A DNA stretch of 64,000 bases. It comes from an uncultured Eubacterium sp. GTDB lineage: Bacteria > Bacillota > Clostridia > Lachnospirales > Lachnospiraceae. The stretch lies in contig URAI01000002.1 of NCBI GenBank assembly GCA_900545725.1, positions 57,935 to 121,934 on the forward strand. The letters are read 5' to 3'. Below are positions 18,064 through 26,803 of this stretch, one piece after another. The position numbers were made by a program, and so were the translations under genes. Below the pieces are notes generated by a model that did no database searches, was not told the origin of the DNA, and saw nothing but the letters and a program-made list of their open reading frames with translations. Numbering within the stretch: position 1 is the first letter of the stretch; every line of letters begins with the position of its first letter.

Positions 18064-18318
18064 ATGGTAAAGACGATATTAAATATTGATGGAATGATGT
18101 GTGGAATGTGCGAATCTCATATGAATGACCTTATGAGAAATAAATTTAACGTAAAAAAGGTCACATCCTCAGCAAAAAAGGGTGAAACGGTCGTAATTAG
18201 CAAGGAAGAACTTGATATCAGGCAGGTGGAAAAAGAGATAGAAGGCATAGGTTATAAGCTTGTGTCACATACCAGTGGACCATATGAGAAGAAGGGGCTG
18301 TTTTCATTTGGAAGATAA
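18064..18318 (+). CDS. CopZ-like heavy-metal-associated (HMA) domain protein
   Basis: 84 residues with a ferredoxin-like HMA fold. Metal-binding motif MMCGMCE (MxCxxC) at residues ~11-17, then helix and the IGYKLVSH strand typical of CopZ/Atx1. It likely carries Cu(I) in the cytosol. The CsoR-type operator supports copper control. No P-type ATPase or CsoR gene is in the window, so the chaperone is detached from the usual copA operon. SD GGAG. Confidence 0.88.
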   Translation: MVKTILNIDGMMCGMCESHMNDLMRNKFNVKKVTSSAKKGETVVISKEELDIRQVEKEIEGIGYKLVSHTSGPYEKKGLFSFGR

Positions 18319-18328
18319 TATTTTTAGT

Positions 18329-18357
18329 TTGACAAAATGTGTTATATATAATATATT
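18329..18357 (+). promoter_or_regulatory. Sigma-A promoter for tcdA
   Basis: Perfect TTGACA, 17-nt spacer, TATATT, starting 11 nt after the HMA stop codon. The leader (~18364-18499) can form AGCGG/CCGCT outer and AAAAATT/AATTTTT inner helices. Confidence 0.7.
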
Positions 18358-18443
18358 AAACCTACTAAATTAGTATGAAAATAAAACAAACAGATATTTG
18401 TTTCAGAGCGGAAGAAAAATTACATGTGTGAAATTTTTCGATT

Positions 18444-18480
18444 TTTCGCAATAAAAGCCGCTTAGAAATGATGATTAGTA
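18444..18480 (+). repeat. 37-nt dispersed leader element, copy C
   Basis: Same length and constant ends as copies A and B (TTTCGCAA ... TAGAAATGATGATTAGTA), but its central 11 nt are different and form their own AAGC/GCTT palindrome. Ends 20 nt before the tcdA ATG. Confidence 0.55.
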
Positions 18481-18499
18481 TGAAAGGAATGGAATATAT

Positions 18500-19258
18500 A
18501 TGTTGACACAGTTTTCAAGAACAGAGCTGTTATTTGGCAAAGAAGCCATGGAAAAATTAAAAAATGCAAGAGTTGCAGTATTTGGAATTGGCGGAGTAGG
18601 CGGATATGTCTGTGAAGCGCTCGTAAGAAGCGGAGTCGGGGCATTTGACCTGATTGATGATGATAAGGTGTGCTTAACTAATATTAACAGGCAGATTATA
18701 GCGACAAGGAAAACTGTAGGAAAATATAAGGTTGATGTTATGAAAGAGAGAATGGAAGACATCAATCCTGATGTAGATGTAAGAGTGCATAAGTGCTTTT
18801 TCCTTCCTGAAAATGCTGATGAATTTGCATTTGATGAGTATGATTATGTTGTGGATGCGGTTGATACGGTAACCGCCAAGATATCACTTGTTATGAAATG
18901 CAAGGAGGCCGGCGTTCCTATAATAAGCAGTATGGGTGCAGGTAATAAGCTTGATGCAAGCCAGTTTAAGGTGGCTGATATATATAAGACTAAGGTATGT
19001 CCTCTTGCCAAGGTTATGAGACGTGAATTAAAGAAACGTGGTGTTAAAAAGTTAAAGGTCGTATATTCAGAGGAACAACCGACAAGACCAATTGAGGATA
19101 TGGCAATTAGCTGCAGAACTAACTGTATATGTCCTCCGGGAGCGGAACATAAGTGTACAGAAAGAAGAGATATCCCGGGAAGTACTGCGTTTGTACCGTC
19201 GGTAGCAGGACTTATAATAGCAGGTGAAGTGGCTAAGGATATTGCAGGGATACAGTAA
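18500..19258 (+). CDS. tcdA: tRNA threonylcarbamoyladenosine dehydratase
   Basis: 252 residues, E1-like ThiF superfamily. It cyclises t6A37 to ct6A in ANN-decoding tRNAs using ATP. Nucleotide loop GIGGVGGYVCEALVRSG, then the Asp switch (LIDDDKVCLTNINRQI), KVDVMKERMEDINPD and the TcdA-specific C-terminal stretch (SCRTNCICPPGAEHKC). The length matches YgdL/TcdA rather than ThiF or MoeB. SD AAAGGAATGGA. Own promoter and terminator. Confidence 0.92.
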   Translation: MLTQFSRTELLFGKEAMEKLKNARVAVFGIGGVGGYVCEALVRSGVGAFDLIDDDKVCLTNINRQIIATRKTVGKYKVDVMKERMEDINPDVDVRVHKCFFLPENADEFAFDEYDYVVDAVDTVTAKISLVMKCKEAGVPIISSMGAGNKLDASQFKVADIYKTKVCPLAKVMRRELKKRGVKKLKVVYSEEQPTRPIEDMAISCRTNCICPPGAEHKCTERRDIPGSTAFVPSVAGLIIAGEVAKDIAGIQ

Positions 19259-19335
19259 TGAACAATAATATACCATAGCATGCTGTTAAGGGTATCTATA
19301 ATAACAGTAAAGTCAGATACAGTAATATAAAAATA

Positions 19336-19417
19336 AAGCAGAGTAATATACAGCTATAATGTGACTATAAAATCATATGTATAGGGTCACATTACAGCTG
19401 TATATTACTCTGTTTTT
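19336..19417. terminator. Bidirectional terminator between tcdA and kduD
   Basis: GCAGAGTAATATACAGCT and AGCTGTATATTACTCTG pair perfectly apart from the extension, with inner TAATGTGAC/GTCACATTA. TTTTTATTG follows on the plus strand. Confidence 0.9.
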
Positions 19418-19468
19418 ATTGTTTTATATTTTTATTTGTATTTATAATTATTATACAGTGTTAAATGA

Positions 19469-20230
19469 TTATCGTGCAAGCCATCCGCCATCAACGGCAA
19501 TTGTGAAACCATTGACATAGTCAGAAGCAGCAGAAGCAAGATATACGGAAGCACCACAAATGTCGGCTGGTGTTCCCCATCTTCCGGCAGGAATACGGTC
19601 AAGAATGGCATCGTTACGGTCAGAATCCTGACGAATCTGTGTCGTGTTATTAGTAGCCATATATCCCGGAGCAATACCATTGACGTTAATTCCATAAGAA
19701 GCCCATTCATTAGCAAGTGCTCTTGTCATTCCGATTATTGCGCTCTTGCTTGATGTATATGCAGGAACTTTTATACCGCCCTGATAGCTTAACATGGAAG
19801 CAATATTTATAATTTTTCCATGGTTTTTAGGTATCATATATTTTTTGGCAATCTTTTGTGACAGAAAAAATACGAGACGCTGATTTAAGTTAATAACACT
19901 GTCCCAGTCTTCTTCAGTAACATCAATAGCAGCGGCACGTTTAATAATACCAGCGTTATTTACAAGTATATCAACATTTTCCCCCAATGAATCTATACCA
20001 GCGATTATATTATCTACAGCATCAGGAGTAGATAAATCTACAATAAGTTCGTTAAAGTGTCCGTTAAATGCAGCAATTTTTTCTGCTGTTTCAGCACAGC
20101 TTCTTCTTGCAACACCAATAACAGATGCACCGGCTTCGGCAAGAGCTACACATATACCCTGTCCTAGACCTGTATTGGCACCTGTAACAACGGCTGTTTT
20201 ACCAGTTAAGGAAAATAAATCTAATATCAT
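19469..20230 (-). CDS. kduD: 2-dehydro-3-deoxy-D-gluconate 5-dehydrogenase (SDR)
   Basis: 253 residues from the ATG at 20230, selected because GGAG lies 6 nt upstream and family members start MILxLFSL. Short-chain dehydrogenase: TGANTGLGQG cofactor loop, NNAG (~88), catalytic Ser ~142, YTSSK (YxxxK) ~155. The start MILDLFSLTGKTAVVTGANT is very like KduD, which interconverts 2,5-diketo-3-deoxygluconate and KDG in pectin/uronate catabolism. Gluconate 5-dehydrogenase is the nearest alternative. The divergent AraC gene probably regulates it. Confidence 0.82.
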   Translation of the reverse strand: MILDLFSLTGKTAVVTGANTGLGQGICVALAEAGASVIGVARRSCAETAEKIAAFNGHFNELIVDLSTPDAVDNIIAGIDSLGENVDILVNNAGIIKRAAAIDVTEEDWDSVINLNQRLVFFLSQKIAKKYMIPKNHGKIINIASMLSYQGGIKVPAYTSSKSAIIGMTRALANEWASYGINVNGIAPGYMATNNTTQIRQDSDRNDAILDRIPAGRWGTPADICGASVYLASAASDYVNGFTIAVDGGWLAR

Positions 20231-20336
20231 AATAATCTCCATTCCGCAGACATTTTATAATGCTGCACACTAATCTTAATTCCACAGTTGTATTTAATAT
20301 CATTGTATATTTACAATAGTAATTATATTAGCTATA

Positions 20337-20403
20337 TATTGCTAAAACTACGATAATATTATTAAAAATATGCACAATATTGCCAAAATATGATATTATT
20401 ATT
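20337..20403. promoter_or_regulatory. Two direct repeats between kduD and araC-type gene
   Basis: TATTGCTAAAAC...AATATTATT (20337-20363) and TATTGCCAAAAT...ATTATTATT (20378-20403) repeat in the same orientation 41 bp apart, about four helical turns. This is the arrangement used by AraC-family activators and lies in the shared divergent promoter region. Confidence 0.5.
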
Positions 20404-20469
20404 ATAAATTTTGCAATTAAGGAAAGTTGTGTACGGGCATATCCTGAAATAATACGAGGAGATAGGAAT

Positions 20470-21357
20470 ATGGACAAGAATACTGATATAAGACTTGAGC
20501 AGACAATAGTTGATAAGAATTTTAAGGAGATTAAGCAGCATGGAACAGACGGATTTCCATTTGTGGTATATAAGGATGATTTTTTCAGATTTGAATATGG
20601 ACTGATATTATGGCACTGGCATGAAGAGGTTCAGTTTACACTTGTAGCAGAGGGGGAGGTTCATATGCTTATAGGAGATAAGGAGCTTGTACTGTCAGAA
20701 GGAGAGGGGATATTTATTAACAGTAAAGTGCTTCATCAGCTGCAGCCGCAATTAAAAAATAAGGGCTGTGTAATATCATTTATCTGGAAGACATCATTGC
20801 TTGAGAATGATGTATTGTCGGATGTGTATCTTAATTGTATTTTACCGGTATTAAAGGGAGAAGATTATAAGCTTTTATCTGAAAGTGAAAAGAGATTATT
20901 ATTTAAAATAGTATATCTATATGATGAAAAATCCACAGGATATCAGCTTAAGATAAAAGAGCATCTTTGTAACATATGGAATAGTATGCTTACAAGACAG
21001 GAGGATTATACCGGTGTATCAGTCAGATTTAATTCAAGGGATATACAAAGGGTAAAACGGTGTATAACATATATACATAATAATTATGATAAGAAGATAA
21101 GCCTTGAACAGATAGCGGCAGCAGCACATATAAGCAAGAGTGAAGTATGCCGTTGCTTTAAGAAGATTCTTCATCAGACACCGTTTGAATATCTTATAAG
21201 ATACCGTGTAATTCAGGCATGCAGCCTGTTAAAAAGAAGCGACTGTTCAGTTACGGAAGCGGCATCCCTTACAGGCTTTGACAGTATAAGCCATATGGGG
21301 AGGTTCTTTCATAAATATCTGAAACAGTCGCCATCACATTTTAAAAATCATATATAA
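20470..21357 (+). CDS. AraC family transcriptional regulator with cupin sensor
   Basis: 295 residues from ATG 20470, chosen for AGGAG/AGGA just upstream. N-terminal cupin-like sensor (HWHEEVQFTLVAEGEVHMLIGDKELVLSEGEGIFINSKVLHQL) and C-terminal double HTH (KISLEQIAAAAHISKSEVCRCFKKI ... SVTEAASLTGFDSISHMGRFFHKYLKQSPSHFK). The layout matches sugar-responsive activators such as RhaS-like proteins. Divergent from kduD, so a uronate-type inducer is the natural guess. It ends 1 nt before the convergent trkH gene. Confidence 0.9.
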   Translation: MDKNTDIRLEQTIVDKNFKEIKQHGTDGFPFVVYKDDFFRFEYGLILWHWHEEVQFTLVAEGEVHMLIGDKELVLSEGEGIFINSKVLHQLQPQLKNKGCVISFIWKTSLLENDVLSDVYLNCILPVLKGEDYKLLSESEKRLLFKIVYLYDEKSTGYQLKIKEHLCNIWNSMLTRQEDYTGVSVRFNSRDIQRVKRCITYIHNNYDKKISLEQIAAAAHISKSEVCRCFKKILHQTPFEYLIRYRVIQACSLLKRSDCSVTEAASLTGFDSISHMGRFFHKYLKQSPSHFKNHI

Positions 21358-21358
21358 A

Positions 21359-22798
21359 TTAATGACGTTTCCAACATGACGGATGGAAAAGTATAAGAAT
21401 AGGGAAAAGCTCAAGTCTTCCGGCAAGCATATCAAACATCATAACTATCTTAGAAAAATTAGAAAAGATAGAAAAGTTCTGTGTCGGACCTACAAGCTCC
21501 ATACCCGGTCCTATGTTATTAAGCGTTGCCGCAATCGCTGTAAAATTAGTTGTAAAGTCATATCCATCAAGACCGATAAGCAGCACTGATAGAAATAGTA
21601 TAAAGAAATAACAGCCGATAAATACATTAGTTGAACGTACAACTTCGTGTGCGATAGGATGTCCATCCATACGGATTTTGCGGATTTCGCGTGGATGAAT
21701 TACTAATGAAAGTTCTTTTTTTAGAGTTTTTGCTATTATTAAGAGTCTTGATACCTTAATTCCACCGCCGGTACTTCCGGCACATGCACCGATAAACATA
21801 AGTATTATAAGTATGGTCTTAGAAAATTGTGGCCACAAATCAAAGTCACAGGTTGAAAATCCGGTAGTTGTTATAATCGAACCAACCTGAAAGAATACGT
21901 GTCTTAAAGTTTCTCCAATTCCATTAAACATATGAATTGAGTTAATGCTTATAAGGGCTGCAGAGGCACCAATTATAAGGAAATACCATCTTACCTCTTC
22001 CATCTTAAAGGCAGTCTTAAATCTTCTGGTAATTATACAGAAGTAAGCAGCATAATTAACACCGCTTAATATCATAAATATTGTAACTATATTCTGTAAT
22101 GCCGGACTATAACCGCCCATGCTTGTATTCTTGATGCCAAAACCACCGGTACCGACAGTACCAAATGTAGTTGTAAGTGCATCTAATAGTGACATTCCAA
22201 ATATAAGTAACAAAATAACTTCAATAACTGTAATTCCAAGATATATTCCATAGAGAATTTTGGCAGTATCCTTTACGTGTGGAACAAGCTTATCAACGGA
22301 TGGTCCCGGACTTTCTGCTTTCATAAGGTTCATGGTTGAACTTCCGGTAAGTGGAAGCAGTGCCATAATAAATACAAGTACCCCCATACCGCCAATCCAG
22401 TGTGTAAAGCTTCTCCAGAACAGGCCTGAGTTACTCATGACTTCTACATCGGTAAGAATACTTGCTCCTGTCGTTGTAAAACCGGATATTGTTTCAAATA
22501 GCGCATCTATATATGATGGAATGTCTCCGGTCAGTACAAATGGTACAGCACCTGCTGCACTAAGAACAATCCAGCTTAGCGCAACACTTACAAAACCTTC
22601 TCTTGTATACAGCTTAGGGTGTTCTTCTTTTCTGCTGCATAATATGAATCCAAGAATAAGACATGCAATTGCTGTTATAAGATAATATTGGAATAAATGT
22701 TCGTTATATATAAGACTGACAATTGTGGGAAGGAGTAAAAAAGCTCCCTCAAATTTTAAAACACAGCCGATAATATAACTTATAATTGAATAATTCAT
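21359..22798 (-). CDS. trkH: TrkH family potassium uptake protein
   Basis: 479 residues, integral membrane K+ channel subunit with four M1-P-M2 repeats. The four filter loops are visible: TTGASI, GTVGTGGFG, TTTGFST and NNIGPGM. C-terminal MLAGRLELFPILILF is the family end. Works with the TrkA RCK protein encoded 80 nt upstream. SD GAGG. The gene is convergent with the AraC regulator, with one intervening base and no terminator in the gap. Confidence 0.95.
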   Translation of the reverse strand: MNYSIISYIIGCVLKFEGAFLLLPTIVSLIYNEHLFQYYLITAIACLILGFILCSRKEEHPKLYTREGFVSVALSWIVLSAAGAVPFVLTGDIPSYIDALFETISGFTTTGASILTDVEVMSNSGLFWRSFTHWIGGMGVLVFIMALLPLTGSSTMNLMKAESPGPSVDKLVPHVKDTAKILYGIYLGITVIEVILLLIFGMSLLDALTTTFGTVGTGGFGIKNTSMGGYSPALQNIVTIFMILSGVNYAAYFCIITRRFKTAFKMEEVRWYFLIIGASAALISINSIHMFNGIGETLRHVFFQVGSIITTTGFSTCDFDLWPQFSKTILIILMFIGACAGSTGGGIKVSRLLIIAKTLKKELSLVIHPREIRKIRMDGHPIAHEVVRSTNVFIGCYFFILFLSVLLIGLDGYDFTTNFTAIAATLNNIGPGMELVGPTQNFSIFSNFSKIVMMFDMLAGRLELFPILILFHPSCWKRH

Positions 22799-22878
22799 AA
22801 TTATCCTCGCTTCATAAATTGATATAAAAATGCCTGAATAAAGATTCTAAGCGTAAATTTCACGCCTGTTATCATTAA

Positions 22879-24237
22879 TTATGACCTTAAAATCTCCCTG
22901 ATATTAGATATACGTTTATTGGCAACAATGATAACAACGGAGTCGCCAACCTGGATTGTATCCTGTCCTGATGGGATTATGATTTCCCCGTTTCTATAAA
23001 TGCTGCATATAAGAATATTGTCCTTAATCTGCAGCTCCTTTAAAGGAATATCGGTAATTGCAGAACGTTCCTTTATTATAAATTCAAGAGCTTCCGCCTT
23101 TCCTTCTTTCATCTTATATAGATTCTCGACATTGCTTTCGTCAGATTTCTTAGATGAACGTACATATCTGATAATATGGTCAGCCATGATAATACGCGGA
23201 TTAACCACACAATCGAGGTGAAGCTCATTAATTACAGATGTAAAATTAATTCTGTTTATTTTGGTAATAATCTTAGCATCAGAATTATTTCTTGCATACA
23301 GTGTTACAAGAATATTTTCTTCATCAAGTCCGGTAAGTACAGCAAAACCCTGTGTCTTTAACAGTCCCTCCTGTTCAAGAACACATTGGTCAGTTGCATC
23401 ACCACATATAATTGTAGCTTTTGGAAGAAGCTCTGCCAGCTCCTCACAGCGTTTCTGGTCAATCTCGATTATTGTAACATTAACACCTGCCCTTAAAAGG
23501 TTGCGGGCGAGATAATAAGATATCTTGCCACCGCCGGCAATCATGGCACTTTTAATTGGATTGGTTATAAGTCCGCACTTTTTAAAGAAATCAACTGCTT
23601 CACGTCGCTTTCCAATGATTGATACGGTATCATTTTCCTGAAATGTAAAATCACCATTAGGAATTATTATATGGTCATTACGGTCAACGGCAGCAATAAG
23701 GATATTCTTATTGATATGTGTTCTGATTGAGTTGACCTGTTCGCCATTAAGACGTGAATTTTTAGTGATTCTGAAATGCAGCATCTCAACCTTACCACCG
23801 GCAAAAGGGTCAATCTTAATGGCAGACGGGAACTGGAATATACGTGATATCTCGTCGGCTGTTGCATATTCAGGATTAATAATCATAGCAAGTCCAAATT
23901 CATTTTTGAAAAATTCTATTTCCTTACTGTATACAGGATTTCGTACTCTTGCTATGGTCTGGCATTTGCCGGTTTTTTTGGCAATAAGACAACATAACAG
24001 GTTCTGTTCATCAGAGCCTGTTACTGATATAAGAAGATCAGTTGTTGCGATGCCGGCCTCCATAAGTACCTGATAGCTTACGCCGTTACCTGCAATTCCC
24101 ATGACATCAAGTTCTTCTTTCACCTTGTCAATACATTCGGGTCTTTCATCAATTGCGACTATATTATGACCTTCATTGCTTAGCTGTTCAACAATTGTAA
24201 ATCCGACTTTTCCACATCCTACAACGATAATGTCCAT
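22879..24237 (-). CDS. trkA: Trk potassium system NAD-binding subunit TrkA
   Basis: 452 residues with two RCK_N Rossmann units (MDIIVVGCGKVGFTIVEQL at 1-120 and KSAMIAGGGKISYYLARNLL at ~230-350), each followed by an RCK_C domain (~140-220 and ~370-450). This four-domain layout is classical TrkA, the cytosolic nucleotide-sensing gate of TrkH. AGGAGG precedes the ATG. First gene of the trkA-trkH operon. Confidence 0.95.
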   Translation of the reverse strand: MDIIVVGCGKVGFTIVEQLSNEGHNIVAIDERPECIDKVKEELDVMGIAGNGVSYQVLMEAGIATTDLLISVTGSDEQNLLCCLIAKKTGKCQTIARVRNPVYSKEIEFFKNEFGLAMIINPEYATADEISRIFQFPSAIKIDPFAGGKVEMLHFRITKNSRLNGEQVNSIRTHINKNILIAAVDRNDHIIIPNGDFTFQENDTVSIIGKRREAVDFFKKCGLITNPIKSAMIAGGGKISYYLARNLLRAGVNVTIIEIDQKRCEELAELLPKATIICGDATDQCVLEQEGLLKTQGFAVLTGLDEENILVTLYARNNSDAKIITKINRINFTSVINELHLDCVVNPRIIMADHIIRYVRSSKKSDESNVENLYKMKEGKAEALEFIIKERSAITDIPLKELQIKDNILICSIYRNGEIIIPSGQDTIQVGDSVVIIVANKRISNIREILRS

Positions 24238-24482
24238 ATGGAAAAAACCTCCTAAAAATAAATCATTAAAATATAATAAGCATTATAACAAATATAAAAA
24301 AGAATACCAGTGTATAATTAAAAAATATAAAATTATATAAGAATATTTATATGGATTAACCGTAAACTGCAATGCTGATAACATAGAATAATATGGCCGG
24401 AAATATGCAGCTGTAAAATTAAGAATAATAAGCCTTTAAATAGAATAATATATACAAACAGTCAATAAGGAAAATATAGAAT

Positions 24483-24734
24483 TTGAAAGGATATATTGAA
24501 GAACGTGCGGTAAAGACAGCGGAATATATAATAAGCCACAGATCAACTGTCCGTCAGGCGGCAAAGCAGTTCGGAGTGAGTAAAAGCACCGTACATAAAG
24601 ATGTGACTAACAGGCTGTGCAGGCTGAATCCTGCTCTTGCAGAAAAGACAAGGAAGGTTCTTGATAAAAATAAGCAGGAAAGACATATAAGAGGCGGACA
24701 GGCGACAAAAGAAAAATATATGAAAATGAAATAG
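24483..24734 (+). CDS. spoIIID: Sporulation transcriptional regulator SpoIIID
   Basis: 83 residues, TTG start with AGGA ~11 nt upstream. HTH: TVRQAAKQFGVSKSTVHKDVTNRL; the C-terminal basic patch (RHIRGGQATKEKYMKMK) is the second DNA-binding element of SpoIIID. It controls mother-cell genes after sigma-E activation. The mbl-flgF-flgG block 3.7 kb downstream matches the B. subtilis spoIIID-mbl-flhO-flhP order, interrupted here by an HD-GYP gene and metK. Its presence suggests sporulation capacity in this lineage. Confidence 0.93.
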   Translation: MKGYIEERAVKTAEYIISHRSTVRQAAKQFGVSKSTVHKDVTNRLCRLNPALAEKTRKVLDKNKQERHIRGGQATKEKYMKMK

Positions 24735-24829
24735 AATGTCAAAACGGATAATCTGAAATTACTAAAATATGAAACACTTTGAAAAACTAAAAAGATTGAA
24801 ATAAGAGTCTGATAATTATAAAGGAGGCT

Positions 24830-24917
24830 GTTACACTAAGAATATGTATACAGACATACATTGGAGAATAATTGTAAAATCTGTATTGCATGTAATATCC
24901 GAAGTGTTTAAGCCTCC
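24830..24917 (+). terminator. Long-range hairpin after spoIIID
   Basis: AAGGAGGCTGTTACACT pairs imperfectly with AAGTGTTTAAGCCTCC across ~55 nt that contain a smaller ATGTAT/ATACAT hairpin. No clean T-run follows, so function as a terminator is uncertain. The overall plan and left arm resemble the ilvE terminator at 3637-3727. The rest of the 300-nt gap is plain AT-rich sequence. Confidence 0.45.
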
Positions 24918-25037
24918 CGGGTTTAGCTGTATGCATTAAGAAAAATAGTGAAATAATCTTTTGGTAAAATGATATTTTTATTAAATAACTTTTTTATTAA
25001 ATAATCTTTTATTCCGGAAAAATATAATATGTATTAA

Positions 25038-26159
25038 TTATAATACGGCAACAATCTTAATTCCTTTTTCTTTGGAAAGGTCAATGAATTGCTCGCCGCA
25101 CTTTACCACAGGCAGACTTAAGTTATCTCTGTTAATCATAACAACTTCACATATTCTGCCATCGGAAAGTTTTACATTGGTATGAATATATGATGTTACA
25201 ACATTTCTTAAGAATGGAAGTATGAATTTAGGATCATACTTCGTATAGGCCTCTGATTCCATGATTTTTATAACTTCAAAAGGACAGATGGAATCCCTAT
25301 ATACACGTTCACATGTCATGGCATCGTATACATCTGCAATGGTTACAATCTTGGTAAAATCAGGTATCTGGTCAGATGGAAGACCAAAAGGATATCCGCT
25401 TCCATCGCATTTTTCATGGTGGAGAAGACATGCCTCTTTAATCCTTGAATCGAGGTCTTCGTCTTTAATCTTGGCATAGCCTAAGTTGACATGGTTCTTC
25501 ATAATTGCAAATTCATTGTCAGTAAGTCTGTCGGGCTTTGAAAGAATCTCATCAGGGATAAGGATTTTTCCAATGTCATGGAGCAGACCACACAATGCAA
25601 GAGTCTTTACATCCTCTTCGGAATAATTAAGCCACTTGCCGATTATAGAGGCGATAAGTGCGACATTAACACTATGTACATATGTAAGGTCATCGAGATC
25701 TCTCATGCAGTGAAGCATATCAAATATCTGAAGAGTATTATCATATTTGTTAAGAATGTCAGCAGTTGATGATAAAAGCTCAGTAGTGTCAACCGGCTCA
25801 TTTTTTAAAACCAGATGGTTAAGATGAGATGTGACTGTTTCAATGTCATTATTATATGATTCATGGAATTCCTTAAATTGTTCAGTCTGTCGTACTTTGT
25901 TATAATATGTAATATTTTCATCATCCGTAGGTAACTGTTCATTCGGCTTTACTTCTTCATATACTGAAATCTCTAGAATATGGTAGTTGGAAATTCTTGT
26001 AATAAGATTAAGATTAAGCTCGGTACCCTTGGCAGCTACCATATGTCCGTCAGGCAGGGTAACATCCTTTGATAAGACCATTCCCTCATCTGCATCAAAA
26101 ATAAATACTGTCTTTTCAGTTGTTTTAGTGTTTAATTCTTTCCCCATTTTAAATCTCAC
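25038..26159 (-). CDS. HD-GYP domain protein, probable c-di-GMP phosphodiesterase
   Basis: 373 residues. The N-terminal ~130 residues form an undefined regulatory part. The HD-GYP domain follows: HSVNVALIASIIGKWL, CGLLHDIGKILIPDEIL (HDxGK), HVNLGY, LLHHEKCDGSGYPFGL (HHExxDGxGYP) and IADVYDAMTCERVYR. The GYP motif is intact, predicting c-di-GMP hydrolysis. This complements the PilZ-chemoreceptor elsewhere in the window. GTG start at 26159; an ATG four codons in is an equally plausible start. Confidence 0.88.
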   Translation of the reverse strand: MRFKMGKELNTKTTEKTVFIFDADEGMVLSKDVTLPDGHMVAAKGTELNLNLITRISNYHILEISVYEEVKPNEQLPTDDENITYYNKVRQTEQFKEFHESYNNDIETVTSHLNHLVLKNEPVDTTELLSSTADILNKYDNTLQIFDMLHCMRDLDDLTYVHSVNVALIASIIGKWLNYSEEDVKTLALCGLLHDIGKILIPDEILSKPDRLTDNEFAIMKNHVNLGYAKIKDEDLDSRIKEACLLHHEKCDGSGYPFGLPSDQIPDFTKIVTIADVYDAMTCERVYRDSICPFEVIKIMESEAYTKYDPKFILPFLRNVVTSYIHTNVKLSDGRICEVVMINRDNLSLPVVKCGEQFIDLSKEKGIKIVAVL

Positions 26160-26252
26160 AATCCTTATTTTTTGAATATTTTTAATTATACACGATTTTG
26201 TAATAAAAAACTACAAGATATATCTTAATTATAAGAAAAAAACAATAAAATG

Positions 26253-26350
26253 TCAATTTTTGTACATATAATACAGCTTTGAAAGGTAAATTTATTTTAT
26301 AGCCTGCCAATTTTTGTACATGTAATACAGGCCGTTTTGTGCATGTAATA
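26253..26350 (+). repeat. Direct repeats ATTTTTGTACATRTAATACAG upstream of the SAM riboswitch
   Basis: Two near-identical 24-bp copies (26253-26276 and 26307-26330, 54 bp apart) and a partial third (TTTTGTGCATGTAATA, 26335-26350). They lie between the HD-GYP gene start and the metK promoter. They could be operator sites for either; no known site is recognised. Confidence 0.55.
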
Positions 26351-26468
26351 AATGCTGCCATAGCAGAAAGCATGGTATTTTTAGAAGAAAACTGTGGGCA
26401 GTGGATATATTAGGAGTACTTTAAAATGATAAAATATAGCATTTATATTTTTTTTTATATTTACATAC

Positions 26469-26497
26469 TTGACTTACACCTATACATTGTGTACTAT
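26469..26497 (+). promoter_or_regulatory. Sigma-A promoter of the SAM-riboswitch/metK unit
   Basis: TTGACT, 17-nt spacer, TACTAT; start expected near 26504. Confidence 0.75.
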
Positions 26498-26531
26498 TGT
26501 CTACGGTAAAGTAAATACAAATTGAGTTTGT

Positions 26532-26685
26532 CCCTTATTTAGAGCGGCGGAGATACAGAGGATCTATGAAGCCCGGCAACCCCTCATACCTGATATGTGG
26601 AAGGTGCCAACCTGAGCGACTTTCCTGTGATGTTAATAATTAGAGCAGATAATTATTAATGATAAGCAGGTCGAACAATAAGAGG
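26532..26685 (+). promoter_or_regulatory. SAM-I (S-box) riboswitch aptamer
   Basis: Conserved S-box core is present in order: AGAGCGGCGGAGA, GAAGCCCGGCAACC and GGTGCCAACC. The last peripheral helix is lengthened to a perfect TTAATAATTA/TAATTATTAA stem, and the outer P1 can form between CCTTATT (~26533) and AATAAGAGG (26677-26685). It senses S-adenosylmethionine and lies before SAM synthetase, giving direct feedback. Confidence 0.93.
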
Positions 26686-26710
26686 AATTTGAATCTTAAA
26701 ACAGATACGG

Positions 26711-26733
26711 GTCCTCGAAAGAGGGCTTTTTTA
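26711..26733 (+). terminator. Riboswitch-controlled terminator
   Basis: GTCCTC-GAAA-GAGGGC stem with GNRA loop, followed by TTTTTT. It lies between aptamer and metK, so SAM binding should favour termination. Confidence 0.88.
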
Positions 26734-26803
26734 TTTGCGCTTGTATGCTATTGAAAATTACGGACAATTTCAGGCTTATACAAAAATGGAGGAATAATAT
26801 TTA

